Assembly (NCBI GenBank): GCA_030141605.1
Contig: JAQGDQ010000178.1
Span: 195,001-259,000 of the forward strand
Origin: Tubiluchus corallicola
Taxonomy: Eukaryota > Priapulida > Priapulimorpha > Priapulimorphida > Tubiluchidae
Direction of reading: 5' to 3'
DNA length: 64,000 nucleotides
Shown: positions 38,260 to 50,482 of the stretch, one piece after another
Position numbering within the stretch: position 1 is the stretch's first letter
Layout: each line of letters starts with the position of its first letter
The notes under the pieces: model-generated
What the model was told of the DNA's origin: nothing
Seen by the model: only the letters and a program-made list of their open reading frames with translations
Databases searched by the model: none
Program-made: the position numbers and the translations under genes

Positions 38260-39567
38260 CCCATTCACCAACCGATTACGTTATAATTTTATTTTTCTAT
38301 ATAACAGATCACTAACCCTCGTGCATAATTATATTATTGTCACACGTAACGCTTTTTTGTAAAAGGTGATAAATAACAATTACTTACTTACTATAATGTT
38401 GGCGGTGTTCATATTTTTAATCAGTTTTTGTAACCATCCTAATTAAAACCTAATCTGTAGTTATTTGCAAAGTTAACAATCACAAATTAGACTTTAAATT
38501 TAACACTTGGTTTTATTGTCAAATTTTCACCAGTCCCCTTACTAAAACTTACGGTTAATAGGCACAATTAGTAAAAAAAACAGGCCTACTTAATTGTAAA
38601 ATAATAAAACCAACAATCCACGTGCTTTAATAATAATCTGAATAATGTATTTATAATCAATACATGACTTATAATCAGGTTTTTTCAAGTGTATACATAA
38701 ATTATGCTAATTTATAGTGAGCAACTTCAATGAGATTGGGAATACAGTTTATGTATATGGGAAAACAACTCCAAACACACTATTTAATGAGCTATGAAAA
38801 GACAGAATTCACAATGTGGCATTTACAATTAATCATCAAGCAAATCATTAAGTGTGCCTTCATAATGTTCCAAAATACTAAGTCTTTAAAATAATAATAA
38901 TAATAGACATGATTGTGATTTTTTATATCATACAATCACCCCTGTTCTGTTACATGTTACAATCACCCCGTTCTGTTCCATGTTACAATCACCCCTGTTC
39001 TGTTCCATGTTACAATCACCCCTGTTCTGTTCCATGTTACAATGATAACGTCAACTTAGTAGATAAAAACAATAATAACGTTATAAGACAGACCATGACA
39101 AAACAAGTTCAATCATCACAGGCAGCATCACCAGGTTACTTTTAAAAACTACAACAGTTTGTTTATCTACAGCAATTAATGTTGCCCTAAATCGACAATA
39201 ATGTACACGAACAAGAATGCTAATAAATTATTTGAATAAAATGGTGTGGTTCAGTATGAAGGAAATCAAATACAGTGAACAGACCAAGCAACCCAGTAAG
39301 ATACACACATTTATACATGTTAAGATGGTAGTAAAAAATTATTAAATAGGTATAATTTGTTATCGTTAAACAGAGATACAAATTTTCTAGCTAGTTATTT
39401 ATTTGGCTCAGAGCCTGAAATCTGACTTAAAAATTATTATTATTATTATTACACTACAACGTTCACGAAGCATTACACTAGTATAACAGTCTATTATACA
39501 ATACCAGTATTTGCTAAAGGCTACACAACTTTGGTCCATATGCTTAAATACTTGATCATAATCGATA
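38260..39567. other. Intergenic with a 27-bp tandem repeat
   Basis: Four copies of a 27-bp unit (CACCCCTGTTCTGTTCCATG plus TTACAAT) lie at about 38936-39042. The rest is AT-rich without a supported gene. Confidence 0.5.
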
Positions 39568-39575
39568 GCCTAGTT

Positions 39576-40021
39576 CAGGGGTGTGCAAATTGCGGCCCGC
39601 CGAGAGAATTTGTGCAGCCCAGGCGATTAATTGAGTGTATCCAGCTGAAGTCCGTGCCACGATCCCAAAGATAGTGCGGGTAGTTTTTTCTACTAGATCG
39701 GATGCCATTAACCCTTACGAGACAGTTGTAGCTTAATGTCGCTGTACTACACAGACTGTGTGATACACATTACTAATATGCATTGTAATGAAATTACCAC
39801 TATCTGTCCTGAAAGTAGAAATATATGGTTTGTAATATAAATTCTAATAACTTCTAAAATAGTTTCTTGAGTGTAGTAGTAATGATGCACGCAGGTCGGA
39901 TGCAAAAAAATCGTTATTAGGCCTTTCTGTACTTGTCTCCTTGATCAAACTGCCTGTGGCCAGCAAGAATTGCAGGAAAGTTTAATGTGGCCCGGCTAGT
40001 CAGATAATTTGCACACCCCTG
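39576..40021. mobile_element. Non-autonomous hAT element
   Basis: Perfect 16-bp terminal inverted repeats CAGGGGTGTGCAAATT, followed by GC-rich subterminal sequence. They are flanked by an 8-bp target duplication with one mismatch: gcctagtt (39568-39575) and gtctagtt (40022-40029). The element is 446 bp with no transposase. CAGGGGT ends and 8-bp duplications are typical of hAT elements. Confidence 0.85.
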
Positions 40022-40029
40022 GTCTAGTT

Positions 40030-41575
40030 CCAAACTTTCCAAATAATGTGTCTCGAATTACTTTTATAGTTTATATAATGTATATGAAAGTCATTTTATT
40101 TTTTTAACTGAGAGACAGCAGATCAATTGTTCAAGTCTGGCTATCATAAATTATTTACAAAAATCTGTTTAACTTTTCAATATAAAGTGAGCAAAAACAC
40201 ATTTGGTTTTGTTTCACATATGCTGATGCCACCAACAAACATCTAAATTCCAGAATGCCAGCAAGATAATAAAGTACTTTTCAATATAATGAAAATGTTG
40301 AAAATAAAATATGTATACAGTTCACCATAACACCATTATAATTTTGATGGCTAATTATTACACTATGTAAGCCAGTACAGCTGATTCCAAGTCGTTTCAA
40401 GGTATCGTAGGTAAAATAAAAGTTATCTCGAAAGTTCGTCACATTACATCAGCTAAAGGCTGCACCACACACATGCACAATTATAATCGTCAAAATAGTT
40501 CAATACAGTTCAGTGTTGTATCCTTGAAAATTATCCTTGATAAATTGCTAAGTTTTGGTCCTGCCACACCTGTTATAGGCCAATTTAAATATCGTTACCT
40601 CTTGGGCGTCAGACTCTGATTTGTGGAGTTGAATTGAGTAAAAGATTATTAATAAGTTTATATTTAATGTATGAACAATATATATTTTCTATAACAGGTG
40701 AACATAAAAGTTTATAAGCTACGTTGTACAAAACCTTACTAGAACAGGATCTCGTAAATATCAAAGTTTTATAATAAAGTTTATTCATATTGAGTCCATT
40801 CACGTTCATGTGCATTGTGAAATGCCTGTAACTAGCACTTTCAAAATTCGAAATACAGTTTTATAATTGAACCATAAACAACTATACATTCTCACTTCAA
40901 CCACGACAAGAAAACTGTTGTATTTTGTTTTTTGACTGCATTTACCGGAGTGAAACTTATCGTATTTGAAAACTCTGTGGTGAAGAAAATACGTAGCATC
41001 ATACCTTAAGACGTCAACAAAATAAAACAATTAGCAAGTTCATATCAAATCAAATCGTCAAGAAATTAAAACATTGTTTCTTATACATAATAAAGTTAAA
41101 ACAGCCTTTTGCCTGCACCATTGTAGATGTAGAAATACAAGCTTAATCTGGTTCAGGTTACCTACTTCGAAAATTATCAATTTGATAAAAAAGCACAACA
41201 GCTACACGTGTCTGAAATTCTCACAATCGTTTTTATACATAACGATAACATTCAACTACCTAAATAAGGGCTCTAACACAGGTAATACAGATGCGGTTAT
41301 AGAATGTATATAATTCGTAAATCCTTAACCTCACATTAACATAATGTGACTTTACTATATTTGTATCTAATATTGTATTTCCATACAGCAGTCAAACAGA
41401 TATACTCAAACCCACAGCCTGCCGCATTATCTATAAGAAATTTTAAATAATCTACTGTCTACAACAGAGCAGTCAGGACAGGAACCAAAAGAAGTTCTAC
41501 CGCACCAGTGTTGCCAGCACCACCTGCAGGAGAAAATTATAACTCAGATTCTTCGTGCAACCATATAAGCATGTG
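40030..41575. other. Intergenic, no gene seen
   Basis: Downstream of TRABD (minus strand). Short frames here lack splice or composition support. Confidence 0.4.
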
Positions 41576-41579
41576 AGTA

Positions 41580-41585
41580 TTTATT
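41580..41585 (-). terminator. Poly(A) signal of TRABD
   Basis: AATAAA on the minus strand, 17 bases after the TGA stop at 41603-41605. Confidence 0.65.
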
Positions 41586-41602
41586 AGAGAAATTCCCGCT
41601 TG

Positions 41603-44600
41603 TCATTTCACCCAGGGTATATCGACATTTGGCCAATGAATCTGAATTTCGCCAATGATACCATTTCGGTGTAGGACCTTGTAGACACCATAAGCCGTAA
41701 GGCAGATGACGGTACTCCGGAAACTCCAACGGAGAAAGGACGTCAGTCGAGAACCTCGCGGAATCCTAAAACAAGAACCACAAAAGTAATGTCAAGTATA
41801 AAAAATAAACAGGTAAACAAACAGATATACAATGGTAAAATGATGTTAAAATGAACTTACAAATGAACTGAATACTTATTTTACATACGAGTAACCGAAA
41901 AAATATCTCGAGAAATAACATCTTGGATGCTATTTGACTCTTCTAGAGATATTATTCTATTAAACAGAGGTACATGCAGACCTACATGTAGCTATTTTAA
42001 CAAACACCTGCAAGAAGTGTTGTAAACAAACTTAGTTCATGGAACACATTTCCTGCTATTAGTTCCTTTTTATTTTGCTAGTTTTTTTAAAATTGTTTTT
42101 ATCTGTCTTTATTGATATAATCTTATTGTCATAATTTGAACTAATCAAATTCGTGTTTATCATTTTTGCCTTTATCGTCGCCTCTATTGCACCCTACCTA
42201 TATGTTAGTTTTGTTAGTTTTTGTTTATTTTGTTGTCAATTTACAAGAATTCCAACTAATTTCTGTTAATATCAATATTAATTATTACACATCCTGTTAT
42301 GACAATAAGCTGTTTAAATACTAACGCCACTAACTTATATCTTTATTATAATGTGAGGGGTGGATGCTTGGTGACCATGTGATCTTTCTCCACCACGCCT
42401 CTCTCTCTCTCTTTCTAACTACTTAATAACAGTTACTATTGTACTGTTGCACTTCGCTGTATTAAATTTCAAAATTCAAATTTCAAAAACTTGGAAGCTG
42501 AGCGATATTATTATAACAAAATGGAACTTGGAACTGGAATAAAATTATTAATTCTTTTTTTTAAATCTAATGGAACTGTCACCTTATGATAGTTCCATTT
42601 GTTTCGTTTACCATAAAGCAGCTTGGAACAAAATTAGTTCCATCCAGAGTTAATTTAATGCTATTTTTTCGTCTACAAAAAAGCAAATTTGCTTTGTCAG
42701 GAACATCTAAAAGACATCTCTAATTATTTTAGGTTAATTACCCTGGATTATTATATGAAATAATGGACAGAAAACATCTAAACAATGCAGTGAACTGACA
42801 TTCAAACAACAAGCAAGACTGAACTTAGTTTCTTTTGGTGCAACGGAATTTGACACTGATGATAATTCTTTTTCCAAAAAGTCAGAGGAACTAAGAGCTT
42901 TCATTAGATCTATTTGTGAAGGAAGAATTTGGAAGACAAATTAATTCCTTTTCTTGCCAGAGAACTGGAAGTGGAACAGAAGACGAAGGAACTCTTGCAA
43001 CTCTGGCTACAAGTCACTCAACACAGTAATAGAAAACAGATGCTTAAATGATTCACCAGCAACTGAGGCACATTCTGAAGAAGAGCCAACTTGAAAAACA
43101 CCGAAAAAAGAAACAAGATGCAGCTGCATGTGCAAGCAACTTTCAAACAGGAAAGTAGGTGGTAAATAATATAATTCTCATTCACTGTCTAACAAGCTAA
43201 CACTGTCCTGGACACATTCGCATGACCTAATTTAAATTGTATGTCAACAAATCCTTACTCTAGTAAAGCCTTGATGTCGACATTTTTGTCCCAGTTCTCA
43301 ACAATCCCAGGGACATGACCTATTCCAACAACTCCGACAACTATGGCCGGCATGTAACCTGAAACAACAAAAGGAAAATCTGTAGTATTTCCATAACTTC
43401 AGCCTGGTTGAATGCCAAGTTAATTGGAATGTCAACGACATAATACCGATTCGCAGAATTTTATTTACAGTATTTCTAAGTTGTCTTTATTGATAATATA
43501 CAAAAAAGAAATAACTTAAGAACTACTATGAAGCAAAGCATTTTAGATTACTTATATATTACACAGTAAGTATATTATATATGTTGAAACAAATGCAACA
43601 AAACGCCTAGCCTTTTTTTGATGATACTGCATTTGCTCAAATCAAATAATAAGATACAAATCAAGTATAGCAATAATTTATGTATACCCTACGTAGTAAT
43701 TATACTTTGTATATGTGAGATTTTAACTGGCAAATAAAAATCTTGTTTATCTGTTTATTTCTCTAACTGTTTATTTGTTTGTCTGTTTATTTATCTCCAT
43801 GCGGCACTCTACCACTCTATGATAGAATTGCTTTTGCTGATCAACAGGAAAGATTAATTCTTAAGCTCAACAGCAGTAACGAAACACCAATAGGAAAGAT
43901 TGCTGAAATAACATGATTAAGGTGGTCCTAAAACAAGCTTAGAAACAATCTTTCTTCTTGTTTTACAGCAACACCATGACGTCTGACAATTAGAGGTGGC
44001 GAAACAATGCACCACCAAAAGTCAGACTCCTCAGGAGCACAGTGGCATATACCATCCAACTTCACTTTAAATTTACAGGTGATGATAACCTACAATAACT
44101 ATTCCACATCTTTTGAGGGTAAATAGAATTAAGAGCATCCTTTTTCACGAATATAACTCCTTGGCTAAAGTTTACAATTCCCATATACATACGACAAATT
44201 AGTTCATGAAGCGGATTAGGATTAGGGTTAGGGCGGCTGGGGTTATGGTTAGGGCGGCTGGGGTTAGGGTTAGGGTTAGGGTGAGGGTTAGTGTATTTAA
44301 ATTGTGTGGGGAATTGTAAACTCTTTCCAACTCCTCTAACATGAATCAAACAATATTTCAATATCATTCAATGTAGCACAATAAAATTATGATTAAATTG
44401 GAGATCAGAAAACTCACCTGTCTGTGAATAACAACAAGGAATAGCTAGAGCAGCGTTACGTAATGAGTGAGCGAGGTAGGCATCCCTTTCAGTCACGAAA
44501 ACTCGACTCAGTGCCGGGAACTCTCCCGTCATCTCTTCTAACATCTCCTCTAACAGATCCTTCTGTTTGCACTTCTCTACCTCCTCTTTACTAAAGTAAA

Positions 44601-47600
44601 AAAAACAGGTAGACTTTCACTCATTTGTCAAAAAAAAGTTAAAATGTTATAGTGAACTTGAAAATAAAACAAAATGTTACCTAATAGGATCTCTAGATGT
44701 CAGCACATACCACGCAAGCCGACATTTCTGCCAAAATGAAAGTGATGATAGAGCCCTCTGTAAAGTAATCTGTATCGGACGATCACCTAGGTGCAATTTG
44801 CAAGCAGGAACCTTTTGAGCCTAAACAAGGTAATAAAAAATGCAATAATAATGCACCCAAACAGTAATTTATGATGGCTATTTTCACAGTATGAGATTAT
44901 ACTGTAAATTGGTTTACATTGTCACTTTTCAAAGATGATCCTAGATAATAACATGGTGTTACACTATACTCAGGACAACTAACTACATGCAATAAAATTT
45001 ATCTAGTACAATTACTCCCTTTGTATATGTTCTAGTCACATGTGTTGTGCAGCTTACAAAATAAAGAAATAATAATAGTACTGCTAATAATAAAATATTC
45101 TCAAAAGTAATTTGTTATAGGTAGTAAAAGATTTATCAAATTAATATAATCAAGGATGGGGTTCAAGTTATTGGCACAACCACAGAAGTTTTTAAACAAC
45201 AAAATGATTCATCAACCGTGACAGGGTATGGGTGCTTCAGAAGTCAAAGATAACTTATATATATATATATAATATAATGTGATTTCATATAAAATATGTA
45301 ACAATGTATTACCTACACTCTTCATTATTGCCTATACTGTAACTTCTTCTTGATGAAAATTCCATGTCATTTTATTTTTTTCAATAGCATTTTGGATAGC
45401 AATAACTATAATGTACTATCATAGTACTTTATATATAAGTCTATAACTTTTGGTGTTATTGTGCAGAGATATTTGTGTGCTTGCAAACCAAAACAGTCCA
45501 TAAATCGGCATAGTTAATGCTTCAAAGTAGAATGCACCAAAATTTTGGTCTAATGCTAATTTTTTGTTTTTTATAAGAACAGACATTAGATATAGTGGAC
45601 TTCCATATTCTAGCATCAAATTATCAAGAAAATGTCCAAAAAACTCTAAAAATTAATTCTATAATCCTGTGCCCATTTCTCTGTCTAGAAACTAGTACTG
45701 CAATTGCAAAAAAACACTTGTATTTTCAAAGTCCGATAGGAGCTCATGAAAGCTGACAAGCCCAAATCTTCGTTAGGAAGAGCCATCTACTGGATTTAAA
45801 CATAACTTCAATGTGCTCTTGGCAAAGTCTATAGCAACCAATCTTACATACAGTTGCTAAGAGTTTTGCAGAGACGCGACAAAAATTAATGGCTGACTTT
45901 AACAGCGATTTTCTCAAGATTATGTTTTTCACTTTTTCATAGACTGCACCTCAACTTCAATTTGGATTATCTGAGCTTAGAAATACAGGGATGAGATTGA
46001 AGGGGGCAAAGCCCCTTGGAGTCAACTACAAATTGCAATTTTGTGACCATAGGGAGCCTCTGAGTGAACTTAAAATACCAATTACCTTGTTTCATGAATA
46101 ATTTAAAGTACCCAATTATCAAGGATACATGATACATATGATCGTGAAGCTTTAAAAAATTAACAAATTTTATTTTGTACACATTTTGTTGCCTTATATT
46201 TAATAAATTATAAAATTAAACTTGGTTTTATTCAAATTACGCTTTTGTATTTCGATTGTTTGTGTCTGGAGGCCTCAAAGCTTCACATTTGTCAATAATG
46301 AAGATATGCCGCATTGCCGTAAAAGGCAAGCTACAAATCGTGCAGATCATCAAGTAAACAATATTTACGCTTTATTTGAACAATTTTAGCCAAAATTTTT
46401 CAGCGATTTTTAACATCTAGCAGATAAAAGGTAAGCAGGATAAATACCTCGAAAAAATGCTGCTGAAGGTTTAGGTTATGATTTCAACGAAAACGAGGTT
46501 CAACTCTGAAAAATTTTCTCAACGAATTTACGCGATTTACAAAAATGGCACTACTGGTGTTTCAAAAACTCAGAATTCCAAGTATCCACAGAGAATTCTC
46601 ATCCCTGGAAATAACATAGAGTGATGAACTTGATCAATGATCCACATGAAATGGAGATTCAGGGTATATGAATAACTAGAAAACCTTGATTGCCAACTTG
46701 TGGACGACTTTGCTATGCAAGCAAACATTTAGTTTTACCTCTCTAAACGCTTTCCTAAATTCTCCACCAGGTGCCATGCCAAGCTGCTTTGTGAGATGAG
46801 CAGACATGCTAAGAAGCAACAGGTGCAATATTCCCTGTAAGAGACCACTCTGAAACAGACAAAAAATGCAAATTACTTACTTTTTATTAATTAGATACAA
46901 CACTGATTTTCAGACTGCAAATTAATAATGGCATGAACACACATTACATTACATGGACAAAAATACCACTGGTCAAGCTCACGAAAAAATCTGCTGTGTT
47001 TTCCTATACTAATTTTCAGAGTCTTCCCTCCTTCTATTAATTCTAGCTTATCACAGTTCGATATCTAAAAAAGTGTCATTTTCCCAGATGAACAAACCTA
47101 TTTCTAAATACATACTAAGTGTATTCTAGCTCTTCGGATTTAACTGAATAAGTAGCACTATAAATTAGAAATAATAAACAATTGTGGCAAATGATACATT
47201 TACTTTGATTTCGCTAATCCATTGCAAATTTTAAACATCGAATAAAAAATGTGTATAAATGCAGCAACATTGTCAAACCCTCATTTAACAGTGAGACAAA
47301 TTTAGGAAGAATTCTCTGAAAAATTGGTAGTCAAATAGGATTCAAATCCAGGAACTTGTGGTATCAGGCCACATGCTCTAAGCCATTTAGCCTTTCAAGC
47401 TTCAACCCGCACGGCCAAAACAGATACGAATTTCCATACTAATTAGCAGACAACCAGTCAGAGCTATGCACCTAGCAAAGATGAAGTAATTAAATAATAA
47501 TCTACCATTGGTAATTAGCAATTAATAAGCGAATACTATATGAGAGTGACCAACAAGTGAACGGGATAAAGAATTCAATCCAGACAAGACATACAAACAA

Positions 47601-48823
47601 GAAATGATAACACTTACCTGTTTTATGGCTAATCGCATTTTTTCAATGTTAATGTTTTTTGCCTCTTCTAGTAAAGTTTTCTCATCCAGCTGTAGTATGT
47701 TGACTCGACTCTTACATAATTCAACAACGACCACGTCCGGTTGAACAGTTCTAATTGTCTGCCAATGAAAAACTCCATTAAGAATGTCTACATTTTTTAT
47801 AAAAAAACTCGTGATAGTGATTTAAAGTGAAAAATTTGGCATGGGAATCGTATGCTTTCATCGATAAAAGCCCACGATAAATGTGACTATAATAGCAGTG
47901 ATTATCTTGGAGGAGGATCAAAAATGCCAATTGTAAAAAAATGACAAAAATCACTGTGTGCCAAGCACGTCTTCATACATATTTGTACGGTAAGTAACAG
48001 TATTCAGTTGAAAACTATATACTCCCTCTTCCAAAAACAAATATAATGAAACGGTCATCAAAATATAATGCCATTAAAATATGGTCATCAATTCCGCGTG
48101 AAATGAAAACTCTTAATCTTTTTCAATTCAAAAAAGCATCAAAGAATGACCTACTACAATGGTATAATTAACTCACAATTTTACTCATCCTGATCTTAAG
48201 TTACTAACAAAACTTATTTTGTTCTAATGTACGCTATAACTGATGAAAATGTAATGTTAATTGTCAATTGTTTCACTTATCTGGAGGAGAACTCGAAAAC
48301 TCAATGCTCCTTCCCCCTCCTCACAGTAACTCGCATAGTTTATTTTTTTTCAATGTAATATCAATTTGTATGTATGTCTGAGTTGCTGTGGAATAAATTC
48401 ATAATTCATAAAAAAAAATCATAATTCATAACAGATGAGATAAATGCGTAAGTATACAAGTTTTTGCTTCAATCCCACGTAATATCAAGTACTGCCATGG
48501 AAACCAAAACAGGAGTTCTAAAGACCCGCCACAGAAAAACTAGTGTTTTATTTTTGATGTACAAAAAGGGAACTAATCCTGTCAATTAAAGGAATCCACA
48601 TTCCTGGAATAAATGCGACCAGTAAAGAGTTATACCGTTACTACATCCTGCATGCTGCTTTCACTAAAATGGGCAGTTCCTACGATGAACACCTTGGAAC
48701 CTTGCTCCGTCTTTAGAGCGGTCACCGTCTCCGGAAGATCAAATCCAGACAATCGCCGGCGGTGCTGATGTGGAGTGAACCTCTCATCTTCATTGTCACT
48801 CTCCGATCCACTTGTGCTCTCAT
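41603..48823 (-). CDS. TRABD: TRABD (TraB domain protein) orthologue
   Basis: Seven exons on the minus strand join in phase: 48636-48823, 47618-47758, 46739-46849, 44681-44820, 44418-44590, 43259-43358 and 41603-41765. They encode 338 aa without the N-terminus. Segments typical of animal TRABD: KVFIVGTAHFS, QPDVVVVELCKSRV, LGMAPGGEFRKAF, LGDRPIQITLQRAL, SFWQKCRLAW, KCKQKDLLEEM, VFVTERDAYLAHSLR and VVGVVGIGHVPGIVENW. The GTAHFS and GHVPGI motifs mark the TraB fold. A hydrophobic stretch near the end (STVICLTAYGVYKVL) could be a membrane anchor; vertebrate TRABD is linked to the mitochondrial outer membrane. Exon 48823 begins in mid-codon, so at least one upstream exon exists. I could not identify it; a candidate short frame is at 52920-52964. 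Confidence 0.93.
42000..42485 (+). mobile_element. Possible LINE 3' end fragment
   Basis: A short segment reads KLSSWNTFPAISSF, like the WNxLP motif at LINE C-termini. It is followed by an AT-rich 3' UTR-like region with TGTACTGTTGCACTTCGCTG and ATTAAATTTCAAAATTCAAA at the end. It lies in the last TRABD intron. Weak. Confidence 0.3.
42730..43150 (+). pseudogene. Degenerate coding-like stretch, unknown
   Basis: One frame runs as TFKQQARLNLVSFG, DDNSFSKKSEELRAFI and RSICEGRIWKTN before stopping, and later frames give acidic and basic clusters. The composition looks protein-derived, but it lies antisense in a TRABD intron with no splice support. It may be an old transposon ORF. Confidence 0.2.
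44213..44291. repeat. Interstitial telomere-like (TTAGGG)n
   Basis: About ten TTAGGG or near-TTAGGG units, some spaced by GCGGCTGGGG, in a TRABD intron. Confidence 0.9.
45986..46607. mobile_element. Non-autonomous DNA transposon, hAT-like
   Basis: 11-bp perfect terminal inverted repeats CAGGGATGAGA, with GAAATA directly repeated on each side (45980-45985 and 46608-46613). It is 622 bp with no transposase. The CAGGG ends suggest hAT, but the duplication I can see is 6 bp and not 8. It lies in the TRABD intron between exons 46739 and 44820. Confidence 0.7.
48005..48431 (+). mobile_element. LINE 3' end fragment
   Basis: A plus-strand frame reads KRSSKYNAIKIWSSIP, then LFQFKKASKNDLLQWYN and stop near 48169. 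This is the common iWnslP...FKkxLKxxLL ending of LINE ORF2 proteins. A 3' UTR of about 250 bases ends in repeated CATAATTCATAA. It lies antisense in a TRABD intron. Confidence 0.65.
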
Positions 48824-49424
48824 CTAAAATGAAGAAAATAGTAAATCAGTACTCAGGAAAACACGTTTATGTGACCGAACAAGCATGTTCGATGCACAAA
48901 AAACAAAAAAAAACAGTTGTATTGACATAACAAAATAACGAACCAGTACTAGGAAACCCCATTTTTGACACACAAAAAATAAAAACAGCATTGTATTAAA
49001 AGAAGATTCACATATATCGAAAAAGTGTTTTTATCGATGATACCAAAAATATATAAGCTGCCTCGAGATTAGAGTGAGCGAATCTTAAAGCGTCACCATG
49101 TTCCTTTGAAAATCGCAAATGAAATCTTAGTCCCATGAAGTGTAACGACAAACTGGTCATTTGATTAAATCACAGTCTAGTAGACCTTCACGTATTAACT
49201 GTCAAAATTTGCCTAGAGCCCGAGTGATTAACATGACTTTAACATGACATAACGATAGTAATTAGTATGACGCTGCTAACCATCAAAACGTCACGCAGAC
49301 GACCCACATTACGGGACCAAATTGACACTTTTTTCGCTCTTGAAACTCATTTAAAGGGAAAGATATGGCTATTTTAAAGTAAGTCCCAAAAAGAATCCAA
49401 AACAAAATTATATTACACTGCATT

Positions 49425-50482
49425 GCGCTTACCTGCTCGAAAGACTAAAGTACACTGCATTACGCTTACTGCTTGAAAGACTTTGTACAATGCATTGCGC
49501 TTACCTACTTGAAAGACTTGTGTACAATGCATTGCACTTACCTGCTTGAAAGACTTATGTACAATGCATTGCGCTTACCTGCCTGAAAGACTTATGTACA
49601 CTGCATTACGCTTACCTGCTTGAAAGACTTATGTCTAATGCATTGCGCTTACTTGCTTGAAAGACTTATGTACACTGCATTACGCTTACTGCTTGAAAGA
49701 CTTTGTACAATGCATTGCGCTTACCTACTTGAAAGACTTGTGTACAATGCATTGCACTTACCTGCTTGAAAGACTTATGTACAATGCATTGCGCTTACCT
49801 GCCTGAAAGACTTATGTACACTGCATTACGCTTACCTGCTTGAAAGACTTATGTCTAATGCATTGCGCTTACTTGCTTGAAAGACTTATGTACACTGCAT
49901 TACGCTTACTGCTTGAAAGACTTTGTACAATGCATTGCGCTTACCTACTTGAAAGACTTGTGTACAATGCATTGCACTTACCTGCTTGAAAGACTTATGT
50001 ACAATGCATTGCGCTTACCTGCCTGAAAGACTTATGTACACTGCATTACGCTTACCTGCTTGAAAGACTTATGTCTAATGCATTGCGCTTACTTGCTTGA
50101 AAGACTTATGTACACTGCATTACGCTTACTGCTTGAAAGACTTTGTACAATGCATTGCGCTTACCTGCTTGAAAGACTTGTGTACAATGCATTGCACTTA
50201 CCTGCTTGAAAGACTTATGTACAATGCATTGCGCTTACCTGCTTGAAAGACTTATGTACACTGCATTGCCCTTACCTGCTTGAAAGACTTATGTACACTG
50301 CGTTGTGCTTACCTGCCTGAAAGACTTATGTACACTGCATTACGCTTACCTGCTTGAAAGACTTATGTACACTGCATTGCCCTTACCTGCTTGAAAGACT
50401 TATGTACACTGAGTTGCGCTTACCTGCTTTAAAGACTTATGTACACTGCATTGCGCTTACCTGCTTGAAAGACTTATGTAAC
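49425..50482. repeat. 37-bp minisatellite with 220-bp higher-order repeat
   Basis: About 29 tandem units of 35-37 bp (TACACTGCATTGCGCTTACC plus TGCTTGAAAGACTTATG). Six-unit blocks repeat every 220 bp: the distinctive 35-bp unit starts at 49451, 49671, 49891 and 50111. The last nine units are outside the block pattern. On the minus strand most units contain CAAGCAG|GTAAGC, a strong splice-donor consensus. A single unit remains at about 60767-60797 in paralogous sequence. Confidence 0.95.

Noticed and set aside
41544-41729. 61-aa minus-strand frame ending VARRI
   Set aside because: Out of frame with the TRABD splice phase. The correct frame continues the previous exon and ends at 41603 with a TRABD-like C-terminus.
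49425-50482. Regular direct repeats that might suggest a CRISPR array
   Set aside because: Units are head-to-tail without unique spacers, in an intron-bearing animal locus; it is a minisatellite.
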